Below are positions 45,248 through 53,418 of a DNA stretch of 53,418 nt, one piece after another. The notes below the pieces were generated by a model. It was given only the letters and a program-made list of their open reading frames with translations. It had not been told where the DNA came from and did not search any database. Location of the stretch: positions 1 to 53,418 of the forward strand of contig NZ_BCSW01000022.1 of NCBI RefSeq assembly GCF_001571065.1, written 5' to 3'. Each line of letters starts with the position of its first letter. Within the stretch, counting starts at the first letter, position 1. The translations under genes and the position numbers were made by a program. The DNA is from Dietzia cinnamea NBRC 102147. GTDB taxonomy: Bacteria > Actinomycetota > Actinomycetes > Mycobacteriales > Mycobacteriaceae.

Positions 45248-46936
45248 TCAGACGGTCAACCCGAACACCCATACCAACAACGTCATGGTGACCAGCGTGA
45301 TGAGCAGGATCCCGATGAGGTTGAGCCACAGACCGCCCCGGATCATCTGACCGATCGTCACGTAGCCGGAGCCGTAGGCGATCGCGTTGGGCGGCGTCGC
45401 CACGGGGAGCATGAACGCGCACGTCGCGGCCAGCGCCACCGGCACCGCGAGCAGCATCGGGTCGAGCCCGAGGCCCAGGGCGACGCCGCCGGCGACCGGC
45501 AGGAACGTCGCGGCGGTGGCGGTGTTGCTGGTCAGCTCGGTGAGGAAGATGATCCCCGTGGTGGCCACCACCACCAGCAGGATGACCGGCAGGGCGCCCA
45601 GCGCACCGGCCTGCTCGCCGATCCAGTCGGTGAGACCCGAGCCGGAGAACTGCGAGGACAGCGCCAGTCCGCCGCCGAACAGCAGGAGCACGCCCCAGGG
45701 CAGTGCCAGCGCGGCGTCCCAGGTGAGCAGTCGCACGCCGCGCTGAGACCCGGCGGGCAGCAGGAACAGCAGCAGGCCGGCCGCGAGCGCGATGCCCGCG
45801 TCCGAGATCGGCGGCTCCTCGAACACCAGCGGGACCGCCACCCACGCCACCGCGGCCGCCGCGAACACGACCAAGACGCGCTTCTCGCCGGACGACGTCG
45901 GGCCGAGTCTGCGCAGCTCGTCGTCGAACAGCTTGCGCCCACCGGGGATCCGCTCTATCTCCGGCCTGAACAGGACCTTGGTGAGCAGCAGCCAGGTGAT
46001 CACCAGCATGACCACCGCGAGCGGCAGCCCGACCAGCATCCACTGGCCGAAGCCCAGCTGGATGTCGTGCTCGGCGCTGAGATATCCGGCGAGCAGGGTG
46101 TTCGGCGGGGTCCCGATGATCGTCGCCAGTGAGCCGACGGACGCCGCGTAGGCGATGCCGAGCATGAGGGCCGTGCCGAAGTTCGACTTGATCACCGCCT
46201 CCTTCACCGCATCGGAGGTCGGATCCGCCTGCGGGTCCATCTCGGGCATCGCGGTCTTCCCGTCGCCGTCGCCGCCGCTGAGTTCGGAGGCCAGCATCAG
46301 CACGGACACACCGATCGGCAGCATCATCACGGCCGTCGCGGTGTTCGACACCCACATGCTCAGGAACCCGGTCGCGATCATGAACCCGGCGATCACGCTC
46401 GTGGACCGGGTGCCCATCGCGCGCACGGTGAGCAGGGCGATCCGCCGGTGCAGGTTCCACCGCTGCATGGCGATCGCGATGAGGAACCCGCCCATGAACA
46501 GGAAGATGATGTTATTGCCGTACTGGGCGCCGACGTCGTCGACCGAGATGTCCTCCCCGAGCACCGGGAACGCGATGAGCGGCACCAGCGCGGTGGCGGG
46601 GATGGGGATGCACTCGGTCATCCACCAGATGCCCAGCAGCACGGCCACCGCCGCGGTGAGGCGCGCGTTGTGCTCGAGATCCCCCGGCATGACCAGGTAG
46701 ACGAGCGCGGCGACCGCCAGCCCCGCGATCGTGCCCACGACGCTCCGGATGAACTCCGCGCGCGGCACGGCCTCGTCGAGCTCGCCAGGTGACTTCTGAT
46801 CGACCTCGACCCCGCGATGGGGGTCCGGCTCCAGCCCACGCAGGTGCGGCGCCATGAGGAGTCGGCGATCCTCGGCACCGTCCTCCGTCGGGCGGACCGT
46901 GTCGTCGCCCCTCCGATCGTCGTCCCCGGTGACCAT
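45248..46936 (-). CDS. SLC13/DASS-family anion:sodium symporter
   Basis: A membrane transporter for C4-dicarboxylates, sulfate or similar anions. The 562-residue protein has a charged N-terminus of about 75 residues, then 11-12 helices in two inverted repeats. Each repeat has the substrate/sodium motif: SNTATAVMMLP in the first and SNTATAATFLP (after LTELT) in the second, as in VcINDY, which favours dicarboxylates. The segment PIPATALVPLIAFP is also typical. ATG 46936 has GGGAGG 4 nt upstream. It follows the GH43 gene by 51 nt and may be co-transcribed with it. Confidence 0.92.
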   Translation of the reverse strand: MVTGDDDRRGDDTVRPTEDGAEDRRLLMAPHLRGLEPDPHRGVEVDQKSPGELDEAVPRAEFIRSVVGTIAGLAVAALVYLVMPGDLEHNARLTAAVAVLLGIWWMTECIPIPATALVPLIAFPVLGEDISVDDVGAQYGNNIIFLFMGGFLIAIAMQRWNLHRRIALLTVRAMGTRSTSVIAGFMIATGFLSMWVSNTATAVMMLPIGVSVLMLASELSGGDGDGKTAMPEMDPQADPTSDAVKEAVIKSNFGTALMLGIAYAASVGSLATIIGTPPNTLLAGYLSAEHDIQLGFGQWMLVGLPLAVVMLVITWLLLTKVLFRPEIERIPGGRKLFDDELRRLGPTSSGEKRVLVVFAAAAVAWVAVPLVFEEPPISDAGIALAAGLLLFLLPAGSQRGVRLLTWDAALALPWGVLLLFGGGLALSSQFSGSGLTDWIGEQAGALGALPVILLVVVATTGIIFLTELTSNTATAATFLPVAGGVALGLGLDPMLLAVPVALAATCAFMLPVATPPNAIAYGSGYVTIGQMIRGGLWLNLIGILLITLVTMTLLVWVFGLTV

Positions 46937-46987
46937 GTCGCCTCCCTCTCTTCCGTTACCGACCGTCGTCGGTTCAGTTTCCGGCAC

Positions 46988-48436
46988 TCACGATCCGAGC
47001 GGTACCGATCCGAGCGCGCCGGACCCGAGCGACAGCGAGCCGTCCGGGGCCACCTCGAGCCCGAACACCGCGAGCTCCTGCGCCACACCGCCGGCGGGTC
47101 CGATCGAGACCACCAGCTCGTGGCGGCCGGCGGCCAGCGGGCGGGGCGGGCGCAGGGTCAGGGTGCGGTCGAGCGCTCCCCCGGCGGCGACCGCCGCCGG
47201 CGCGGCGGGCAGGTCCCCGCCCGTGGAGACGATCGGCAGCGCCGTGCGTCGCTTGTCGGGGCCGGTGATCGTGGCCCTGAGCTCGCCCGTGTACGCCGAC
47301 CCGGTGGAGGCGATCCGTATCGGGAGATCGAGCACCTCGTCGTCGTCGACCCGTCTCAGCGCGGCGTCTCCGACCGCGGTGAGGCGCACGGGCAGGTCCA
47401 CCACCGGGTCGACCCGTCGCGATTCGGACGGCGTCCCGTCCCCGACCACCGGCCAGCCACCCACCCAGTCCAGGCGGTCGATCAGCATGTAGCGGCGCTG
47501 GACACCGCCCGGCAGGACGGCCTGACCGCGCGGCGCCGCGTGGTAGAGCATCCAGTCCTGCCCGGCGTCATCGATGGCGACGTCGACATGCCCAGGCCCG
47601 ACCCAGTTCTCGTCGCCCCTGAGGATCACGTCGCCCGCGCCGCGCTCGAGCAACGGCCGACCGGTCCTGTCCTCGTACGGGCCGAGCAGGTCGTCCGCGC
47701 GTCCGCCGAGCACCCGGTACTGCGACCGCTCGCCGTCGCAACACAGGCCGGCGCTCGTGAACAGGTGGGTGCGCCCGGCGCGGGCGACCACGGCCGGCGC
47801 CTCGACGCCCGGACCGGCGACGAGCACCGGATCGCCGTCCAGTGCGGTGCCTGCGGCGTTCATCGGTACGGCGTGGATGCCCTCGAAGTTGCCCATGAGC
47901 ATCACCGGGCCGTCCTCGGTGAACACGACCTCCGGGTCCATGGGGTCGAGGTCCTGGTAGGGCTCGTCGGCGCCGTAGCAGACGATCGGGGTGGCGTCGT
48001 GGATCCACGGGCCGTCCGGACCGGGCGCGGTGGCGCGGCCGATGCAGGGCGCGGAGCCGCCGGTGGTGTAGTACATGACCGCCCCGGCGTCGGCGAGGTG
48101 GACGTCGGGCGCCCACAGCGATGATCCGGCCGGCGCCCACGAGGGCGGCGCGGCGAACGCGTCGCCCACGTACTCCCACTCCACCAGGTCGAAGGACCGG
48201 AAGTGCGGCACGAGGCGCCGCCCGGCACCGTCACCCCAGTCGTCCGAGGTGGCGTGGACGTGGAAGGCGCCGTCGGCGCCGCGCTGCACCGAGGGGTCGG
48301 GGGCGATCGACGAGATCACGGGGTTGGCCGCGGCCGTCGCGACGGTGGTGGTGGAGGTGACCGTGACCGCCGTGATGAGGGCGACGACGACGAGGGCCGC
48401 CGGCTCCGGGGAACGGACGGTGGCCGTGGGAGTCAT
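46988..48436 (-). CDS. Secreted glycoside hydrolase family 43-like protein
   Basis: A 482-residue exported protein. The signal peptide includes ALVVVALITAVTVTSTT. A five-bladed propeller follows, with the GH43 acidic residues expected in APDPSV (base), DPMDPEVVFTEDG (pKa modulator) and GVEAPAVV (acid). A beta-sandwich domain of about 130 residues completes it. GH43 enzymes remove alpha-L-arabinofuranose or beta-xylose; whether this one acts on plant polymers or on the cell's own arabinan is unknown. ATG 48436 is 6 nt behind TACCCT. The tail is Gly/Ser-rich (LSLGSGALGSVPLGS). Confidence 0.82.
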   Translation of the reverse strand: MTPTATVRSPEPAALVVVALITAVTVTSTTTVATAAANPVISSIAPDPSVQRGADGAFHVHATSDDWGDGAGRRLVPHFRSFDLVEWEYVGDAFAAPPSWAPAGSSLWAPDVHLADAGAVMYYTTGGSAPCIGRATAPGPDGPWIHDATPIVCYGADEPYQDLDPMDPEVVFTEDGPVMLMGNFEGIHAVPMNAAGTALDGDPVLVAGPGVEAPAVVARAGRTHLFTSAGLCCDGERSQYRVLGGRADDLLGPYEDRTGRPLLERGAGDVILRGDENWVGPGHVDVAIDDAGQDWMLYHAAPRGQAVLPGGVQRRYMLIDRLDWVGGWPVVGDGTPSESRRVDPVVDLPVRLTAVGDAALRRVDDDEVLDLPIRIASTGSAYTGELRATITGPDKRRTALPIVSTGGDLPAAPAAVAAGGALDRTLTLRPPRPLAAGRHELVVSIGPAGGVAQELAVFGLEVAPDGSLSLGSGALGSVPLGS

Positions 48437-48442
48437 GCGCTC

Positions 48443-48448
48443 AGGGTA
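48443..48448 (-). promoter_or_regulatory. Leaderless -10 box for the GH43 gene
   Basis: TACCCT on the minus strand, 6 nt before ATG 48436. Confidence 0.5.
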
Positions 48449-48485
48449 GTCCGGCGGCCGGGCCGCGCGTCCCGCTTCCTCGCCC

Positions 48486-50126
48486 TCAGGCCTGCCCGGA
48501 GCGCTCCTTGCGCAGCAGGAAGCGCTGGATCTTGCCCGACGGGGTCTTGGGCAGCTCGCGCACGAAGTGGACCCTGCGCGGGAACGCGTGGGCCGCGAAC
48601 TCGGTCTTGACCCACTTCTGCAGCGCGGACTCGGTCTCCGGGCCGCCGTCGACACCGTCGCGCAGGACGACGTACGCCTCGAGCACCTCGCCCGCCAGCT
48701 CGTCGGGGACGCCGATCACCGCGGATTCGAGGACGTCCGGGTGCTTGGCCAGCACGGACTCCACGTCGAACGGGCCGATGCGGTAGCCGGACATGATGAT
48801 GACGTCGTCGTCGCGGCTGGAGAAGTAGAAGTGGCCGTCGGCGTCGAGCTTGGCCGCGTCACCGGTGTAGTACCAGCGGCCGTCCGCACTGAACCGCTCG
48901 GCGGTCTTCTCCGGCGCCTCGTGGTAGCCGGTGAACCACATGAGCGGGCTGGCGGGGACGTCGATGGCCACCCGGCCCAGCTCCCCCACGGGCGCCGGCT
49001 CGTCCGAGTCCGCGGCCAGCACGGTGCACGACCAGCCCGGCAGGGGCACGCCCATCGAGCCGGGGCGGACCTCCTCGCGCAGGGAGTCGTGCCACGGGTT
49101 GATGATGAACATGCCGTGCTCGGTCTGCCCGTACTGGTCGCGCACCTCCACACCGAACTGCTCGCGCGACCACTCGATCACCTCGGGGGTGAGCGGCTCG
49201 CCGGCGGCCGAGGCGCGGCGCAGCTTCACGTCGGCCGGCGCGATGTCGCGCTTGGCGCGCATGGTCCGGTACACGGTCGGGGCGGCGGCGAAGTTGGTGA
49301 CGCGGTAGTACTGCAGCACGGCGAAGGCCAGCTCCGGCGTGTAGCGCGCGTGCAACAGCAGACTGCGGCGCCCGACGGCCAGCGGGCCGAGGATGCCGTA
49401 GTACAGGCCGTACGCCCAGCCCGGGTCGGCGCCGTTCCAGAACACGTCGTCCGCGCGGACGTCCAGGCCGGTCTCGATGTACTGGTGGAAGGCGGCCAGC
49501 GCGCGTACCGGCACGACGACGCCCTTCGGCGTGCCGGTGGTGCCGGAGGTGAAGAGCATGACCATGCCGGCGTCCGGGCCGGTGACCGCGGCCGGGTGAC
49601 CGGGCTCCCGCGCCGCGACGACGGTGGCGAGGTCGAGGTCGCCCTCGCGGGCCTCCGGGCAGTCCGCCAGTCCCGCGACGACCACGGGCACCGACGTGGT
49701 CTCGAGCTTGCCGCGCTGGTCGGCGTCGGAGACGATCACCTTCGCGTCGCCGCCGGTGATGCGCATCTCGATGGCCGGCCACGCGAACGCGGTGAACAGC
49801 GGCATGTGGACCGCGCCGAGCCGCCAGATCCCCATGAGCATGAACACGAGGTCCGCGGACTTGGACATGAGCGTGGCCACGCGGTCGCCCTGGGTCACAC
49901 CGAGAGCGGCCAGTGCGGCGGCGACCTTCTCGCTCTCCGTGCGCAGTTCGGAGTAGGTGATGTCGCGCCCGGACAGGTCCGGTTCGATGACGGTGAACGC
50001 GACCGCGTCCGGATCGTGCCGGTCGCACAGGAACTCCGCGGCGCTCGCGCCGGGGACGTCGTAGATCGCCAGCAGCTCCTCCGGCGTCAGGGGCGTGGAG
50101 GCGGTCGACGCGGTGTTCTCGGTCAT
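48486..50126 (-). CDS. Acyl-CoA synthetase (AMP-forming)
   Basis: Activates a carboxylic acid to its CoA ester through an acyl-adenylate. The 546-residue protein has the P-loop MLFTSGTTGTPKGVVV, the A5 motif DQYGQTEHG, the hinge WYYTGDAAKLDADGHFYF with SRDDDVIIMSGYRIGPFDVE, and the catalytic Lys in KTPSGKIQRFLLRK. Overall it is nearest to acetyl/medium-chain acyl-CoA synthetases (ACSM and benzoate-CoA-ligase side). It is divergent from an acyl-CoA dehydrogenase gene, so the pair probably serves activation and first oxidation of a short or branched acid. Confidence 0.94.
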   Translation of the reverse strand: MTENTASTASTPLTPEELLAIYDVPGASAAEFLCDRHDPDAVAFTVIEPDLSGRDITYSELRTESEKVAAALAALGVTQGDRVATLMSKSADLVFMLMGIWRLGAVHMPLFTAFAWPAIEMRITGGDAKVIVSDADQRGKLETTSVPVVVAGLADCPEAREGDLDLATVVAAREPGHPAAVTGPDAGMVMLFTSGTTGTPKGVVVPVRALAAFHQYIETGLDVRADDVFWNGADPGWAYGLYYGILGPLAVGRRSLLLHARYTPELAFAVLQYYRVTNFAAAPTVYRTMRAKRDIAPADVKLRRASAAGEPLTPEVIEWSREQFGVEVRDQYGQTEHGMFIINPWHDSLREEVRPGSMGVPLPGWSCTVLAADSDEPAPVGELGRVAIDVPASPLMWFTGYHEAPEKTAERFSADGRWYYTGDAAKLDADGHFYFSSRDDDVIIMSGYRIGPFDVESVLAKHPDVLESAVIGVPDELAGEVLEAYVVLRDGVDGGPETESALQKWVKTEFAAHAFPRRVHFVRELPKTPSGKIQRFLLRKERSGQA

Positions 50127-50227
50127 AGTCGGCGATTGTGGTCCAGTCGGCGGGGTGAGCACCACCACCACCCACCGACGGGCACCCCCGCTTTCGGGGC
50201 TACAGGGCCCGTGGTCCGAGCGTGCAC

Positions 50228-50233
50228 TCTAAT
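50228..50233 (+). promoter_or_regulatory. Probable -10 box of the acyl-CoA dehydrogenase gene
   Basis: TCTAAT, 39 nt before ATG 50273; GGAGG (50263-50267) gives a normal ribosome-binding site. The 146-bp divergent gap also holds a GCACCCCCGC motif resembling RamA sites. Confidence 0.5.
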
Positions 50234-50272
50234 GGGACCCAGTAGCTTTCCCGCACGCACCCGGAGGACCCC

Positions 50273-51412
50273 ATGGCCGTGGACCGACTGCTCCCCACCG
50301 ACGAGGCGTACGAACTCCTCGAGATGACGCGCTCGGTCGCGGACAAGCTCCTCGAGCCGATCGCCGCGGAACACGAGCGGAACCACACCTACCCGGAGGG
50401 GCTGTTCGCCCAGCTCGGTGACATCGGCCTGCTCGGTCTGCCCTACCCGGTGGAGTTCGGCGGCGGCGACCAGCCGTACGAGGTGTACCTGCAGGTCCTC
50501 GAGGAACTCGGCGCGCGGTGGGCGGCCGTCGCGGTGGCGACGAGCGTGCACGGGTTGTCCTGCTTCCCGCTGGCCACCGCCGGCACCGACGAACAGAAGG
50601 CCGAGTGGTTGCCCGGACTGCTCGCCGGTGAGCAGATCGGCGCGTACTCGCTGTCCGAGCCGCAGGCCGGATCAGACGCCGCCGCCCTGCGGTGCCGCGC
50701 CGAGCGGGACGGTGACGCGTACGTGGTGACCGGCACCAAGTCGTGGATCACCCACGGCGGGATCGCCGACGTCTACAACACCTTCGTCCGCACCGGCGAG
50801 GGCTCGCGCGGCATCTCCTGCCTGCTCGTGCCGCGCGACACGGAGAACCTGCACTTCGGCAAGCCCGAGGACAAGATGGGCCTCAACGGCGTGCCCACCA
50901 CCACGGCCTCCTACGAGGGCGCCCGCATCGACGCCGGCCGGCTCATCGGCGCCGAGGGCGAGGGCCTGCGCATCGCGTTCTCCGCCCTGGACTCGGGCCG
51001 CCTCGGGATCGCCGCCGTGGCCACGGGCATCGCACAGCGCGCGCTCGACGACGCGGTGGCCTACGCCAACGAGCGCGAGGCGTTCGGCAAGACCATCATC
51101 GGCCACCAGGGACTCGGCTTCCTGCTCGCCGACATGGCCGCGGCCGTGGCCTCGGCCCGCGCGGCGTACCTCGACGCGGCGCGCCGCAAGGACGCCGGCC
51201 GGCCGTACTCGCGCGAGGCCTCGATCGCCAAGCTCACCGCCACCGACGCCGCGATGAAGGTGACCACCGACGCCGTGCAGGTCCTGGGCGGCGTGGGCTA
51301 CACCCGCGAGTTCCCCGTGGAGCGGTACATGCGCGAGGCCAAGATCACCCAGATCTTCGAGGGCACCAACCAGATCCAGCGCCTGGTGATCGCCCGCAGC
51401 CTCGCGGGCTGA
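50273..51412 (+). CDS. Acyl-CoA dehydrogenase
   Basis: An FAD enzyme introducing the alpha-beta double bond into an acyl-CoA. The 379-residue protein has the usual three domains. AYSLSEPQAGSDAAAL is the first signature, WITHGGIADVY follows, VQVLGGVGYTREFPVERYMRE is the FAD-binding second signature, and QIFEGTNQIQRLVIAR carries the catalytic-base region. It is of the short-chain or branched-chain type. The ATG has GGAGG 5 nt upstream. Divergent from the acyl-CoA synthetase gene. Confidence 0.96.
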   Translation: MAVDRLLPTDEAYELLEMTRSVADKLLEPIAAEHERNHTYPEGLFAQLGDIGLLGLPYPVEFGGGDQPYEVYLQVLEELGARWAAVAVATSVHGLSCFPLATAGTDEQKAEWLPGLLAGEQIGAYSLSEPQAGSDAAALRCRAERDGDAYVVTGTKSWITHGGIADVYNTFVRTGEGSRGISCLLVPRDTENLHFGKPEDKMGLNGVPTTTASYEGARIDAGRLIGAEGEGLRIAFSALDSGRLGIAAVATGIAQRALDDAVAYANEREAFGKTIIGHQGLGFLLADMAAAVASARAAYLDAARRKDAGRPYSREASIAKLTATDAAMKVTTDAVQVLGGVGYTREFPVERYMREAKITQIFEGTNQIQRLVIARSLAG

Positions 51413-51446
51413 GGCGCGGGGCCGGCGGCGGGCTGCGGCCCGGGTT

Positions 51447-51480
51447 CGGCGGCCCGGGGTCGGCGGCCCGGGGTCGGCGG
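51447..51480. repeat. Tandem 14-bp GC-rich repeats
   Basis: CGGCGGCCCGGGGT at 51447-51460 and 51461-51474, then a partial third copy. It lies in the gap between the dehydrogenase gene and idi. No function can be assigned. Confidence 0.6.
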
Positions 51481-51546
51481 TCGGCGGCCCTCCCCCGAGC
51501 GGGCCGTCCGCCCGTCGGCCGCGGTACCGCCACCGGCGGAACTGCC

Positions 51547-51552
51547 TAGGCT
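51547..51552 (+). promoter_or_regulatory. Leaderless -10 box for idi
   Basis: TAGGCT, 6 nt before ATG 51559. Confidence 0.5.
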
Positions 51553-51558
51553 GGCCTC

Positions 51559-52122
51559 ATGTCCTCCCTCTCCGTGCCCGTCACCGGGTCAGCCTCCGGT
51601 CCGGTCGAACTGGTCGTCCTCCTCGACGAGGACGGGACGCCGACCGGCACCGCGGACAAGGCCACCGTCCACACCGCCGACACCCCGCTCCACCTGGCGT
51701 TCTCGTGTCATGTCGTCGACGACGAGGGCCGCGTCCTCCTCACGAGGCGGGCGCTGAGCAAGCGGACCTGGCCCGGAATCTGGACCAACTCGTTCTGCGG
51801 CCACCCCGGTCCGGGCGAGGATCCGATGGAGGCGATCGTCCGGCGGGCCGAGCAGGAACTCGGGACCCGGGTCGACTCCATCGAGACGGCGGTGCCGGAT
51901 TTCCGGTACCGGGCCGTCGACGACTCGGGGATCGTGGAGAACGAGATCTGTCCGGTGTTCACCGCCCGCATCCGCGCCGACGTGAACCCGCGCGCCGACG
52001 AGGTCTGCGCCCACCACTGGGCCCGTCCCGAGGACGTCCGGACGGCGGTCGACGCCACGCCGTTCGCGTTCAGCCCCTGGCTGGTGGCGCAGGTCCCGCA
52101 CATGGAGCTCTACGCACGCTGA
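51559..52122 (+). CDS. idi: Isopentenyl-diphosphate delta-isomerase, type 1
   Basis: Interconverts IPP and DMAPP for isoprenoid synthesis (decaprenyl phosphate, menaquinone, carotenoids). The 187-residue Nudix-fold protein has metal and catalytic residues in the usual order: HLAFSCHV, LTRRALSKRTWPGIWTNSFCGHP with catalytic Cys80, the Nudix-like EAIVRRAEQELG, and the catalytic Glu in GIVENEICPVF. Decaprenyl-phosphoarabinose, the Emb donor, depends on this pathway. Confidence 0.97.
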   Translation: MSSLSVPVTGSASGPVELVVLLDEDGTPTGTADKATVHTADTPLHLAFSCHVVDDEGRVLLTRRALSKRTWPGIWTNSFCGHPGPGEDPMEAIVRRAEQELGTRVDSIETAVPDFRYRAVDDSGIVENEICPVFTARIRADVNPRADEVCAHHWARPEDVRTAVDATPFAFSPWLVAQVPHMELYAR

Positions 52123-52170
52123 TCCGCGCACGGAGCGACCCTCGCGGGTCACCGCTCAGCTATGGGAGAC

Positions 52171-53418
52171 ACGCCCTAGGAGACTGCTGAACAATCAGGG
52201 TGTCCGCCCCGCGGGTTGACCCGGGCCTGAAATACTTGGTTCATGCAGGGTGAGTGGGATCGGCAGCGTGAGTTGCTGGATGTGGAGTCGGTGGCGGGGC
52301 ATCTGCTCGAGCCCGGCAGCGTGTTCGCGTTGCTGGCCGAGCATCGGGATCGCTTGTTCCCGGCGGAGTTGTTCGCCGATTTGTTTCCCTCGGGCCGGGG
52401 CCGGCCGTCGATCCCGGGGGAGGTGATCGCCTCGGTCATCGTGCTTCAGGCTCTGTTTGGGCACTCCGACCGGGAGGCCGTGGATGCGTTGACGTTTGAC
52501 CTGCGGTGGAAGGCCGCGTGCGGGTACGCGGTCGATGCCAAGGGCTTCGACTCGTCGACGTTGACTTACTGGCGGCGCCGGCTGGCCGCCAGCGAGAATC
52601 CGCAGCGGATCTTCGAGGTGGTGCGCCAGGTCATCGCCGAGACCGGAGCGGTCAAGACTAAGACCCGCCGCGCACTGGACTCGACGGTTCTGGATGATGC
52701 GGTGGCCCGTCAGGACACGATCACCCAACTCATCGCCCAGATCAGGCGGGTCGGCCGCGAAGTGCCCGGCGCGAAAGAGCTGATCGCCTCCGAGTGCACC
52801 CGGTTGGCGGCGGTGTGCGGGCACGATTACTCCGAGGCCGGTAAGCCGCGTATCGCCTGGGATGACCAGGCCGCCCGCGACGAGCTGGTCTCGGCCCTGG
52901 TTGCAGACGCTCTGGCACTGCTTGAGGCTCTGGATGTTGAGGCGATCACCGCCGCCGGCGGCAGACCAGCCGAGGCGGTGGCGCTGCTGGCATTGGTCGC
53001 CGGCCAGGACGTCGAGCCCGCCGAGGATTCCGATGGCACCGACGGCCGGTGGCGCATCGCCCGCCGCACCGTCCCGGACCGGGTGATCTCTACCGTGGAC
53101 CCCGATGCCCGGCACGCGCACAAGACCCAGCAGCGTCGCCAGGACGGGTTCAAAGCCCACATCGTGGTCGAACCCGATACCGGGCTGACCACTGCGGCCC
53201 GGCTGACTCGGGCCAGCGGTCCGGACAATTCCGACGCCGCCGTCGGTGCGGACCTGGTGACCACAGATCCCACCACTACATACGTCGAACACATTGAAGT
53301 GCTCGGAGACTCGGCGTACGCCACCGGCGACATGCTGGCCACCCTCGCCGGAAAGCAGTGGCTGCCCCTGGTCAAACCCTGGCCGACCAGGCCCGCTGTG
53401 GAGGGCGGGTTTGGTCTG
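52171..53418 (+). mobile_element. IS1182-like insertion sequence, left part only
   Basis: The transposase gene runs to the window edge. Sequence changes character after idi; the left end is placed roughly at CTAGGAGACTGCTGAACAATC (from about 52169), but no right end is available to confirm terminal inverted repeats or a target duplication. Confidence 0.7.
52243..53418 (+). CDS. IS1182-family DDE transposase (3' end outside the window)
   Basis: The frame is open for 392 codons with no stop before the window end. It starts MQGEWDRQRELLDVE. A helical N-terminal domain (GRGRPSIPGEVIASVIVLQ then LRWKAACGY, TYWRRRL) is typical of IS1182/IS5-like enzymes. The DDE core follows, with the first Asp in RALDSTVLDD, HKTQQRRQDGFKAHIVVEP, and the second Asp in VLGDSAYATGDM. 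The catalytic Glu would lie beyond the edge. Intactness cannot be judged. Confidence 0.9.
   Translation, partial: MQGEWDRQRELLDVESVAGHLLEPGSVFALLAEHRDRLFPAELFADLFPSGRGRPSIPGEVIASVIVLQALFGHSDREAVDALTFDLRWKAACGYAVDAKGFDSSTLTYWRRRLAASENPQRIFEVVRQVIAETGAVKTKTRRALDSTVLDDAVARQDTITQLIAQIRRVGREVPGAKELIASECTRLAAVCGHDYSEAGKPRIAWDDQAARDELVSALVADALALLEALDVEAITAAGGRPAEAVALLALVAGQDVEPAEDSDGTDGRWRIARRTVPDRVISTVDPDARHAHKTQQRRQDGFKAHIVVEPDTGLTTAARLTRASGPDNSDAAVGADLVTTDPTTTYVEHIEVLGDSAYATGDMLATLAGKQWLPLVKPWPTRPAVEGGFGL

Overview
The window is a high-GC actinobacterial chromosome segment. The gene content is that of the mycolic-acid bacteria (Mycobacteriales): an arabinosyltransferase of the Emb family, a lipomannan-pathway protein like LmeA, mycothiol synthase next to the nitrogen regulator GlnR, the 61-residue DUF3073 protein, and a LuxR/GAF regulator like RamA. 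From memory, gene order from purB to glnR/mshD follows the Mycobacterium tuberculosis Rv0777-Rv0819 block, with lineage-specific insertions. Dietzia or a close relative is my best guess, by inference only.

Layout. 1-5.0 kb: murA divergent from a cobalamin adenosyltransferase, then a RamA-like regulator, a CobW-type GTPase and an enoyl-CoA hydratase. 5.1-8.4 kb: emb. 8.4-10.3 kb: four tRNA genes (Phe, Asp, Glu, Lys) beside a tRNA-dihydrouridine synthase. 10.4-15.4 kb: phoU convergent with pstSCAB, both preceded by 11-bp-periodic GTTCAC repeats that look like PHO boxes. 15.5-22.8 kb: mshD, glnR, lmeA, a rhodanese-type sulfurtransferase, a 166-residue protein, a 32-residue membrane peptide, a nitrobindin-like protein, a class IV aminotransferase, a YgfZ-like protein and DUF3073. 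23-43.6 kb: purM, purF, purL, purQ, purS, purC and purB, all on the minus strand, interleaved with membrane proteins (LssY_C type, DUF1275, an unrecognised 378-residue protein), a trans-acting enoyl-reductase-like protein, a DUF2334-like protein, a glutathione peroxidase, an XRE-regulator/membrane-protein pair, oligopeptidase B and a monoacylglycerol-lipase-like enzyme. 43.6-53.4 kb: a class I aminotransferase, a SLC13-type transporter with a secreted GH43 enzyme, an acyl-CoA synthetase divergent from an acyl-CoA dehydrogenase, idi, and an IS1182-like element cut by the window end.

The genes cover cell-envelope building, phosphate and nitrogen control, purine synthesis, and acyl-CoA and isoprenoid metabolism. 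The most general signal is a leaderless-promoter pattern: at 17 starts a TAnnnT box lies exactly 6 or 7 nt before the start codon. This pattern settles several starts and supports two very small genes. The most unusual spots are an intergenic 77-codon reading frame with a good Shine-Dalgarno but an ACG start, three evenly phased palindromes in the same 0.5-kb gap, an operator-like palindrome inside an XRE promoter, and AC5A motifs duplicated in front of the RamA-like gene.
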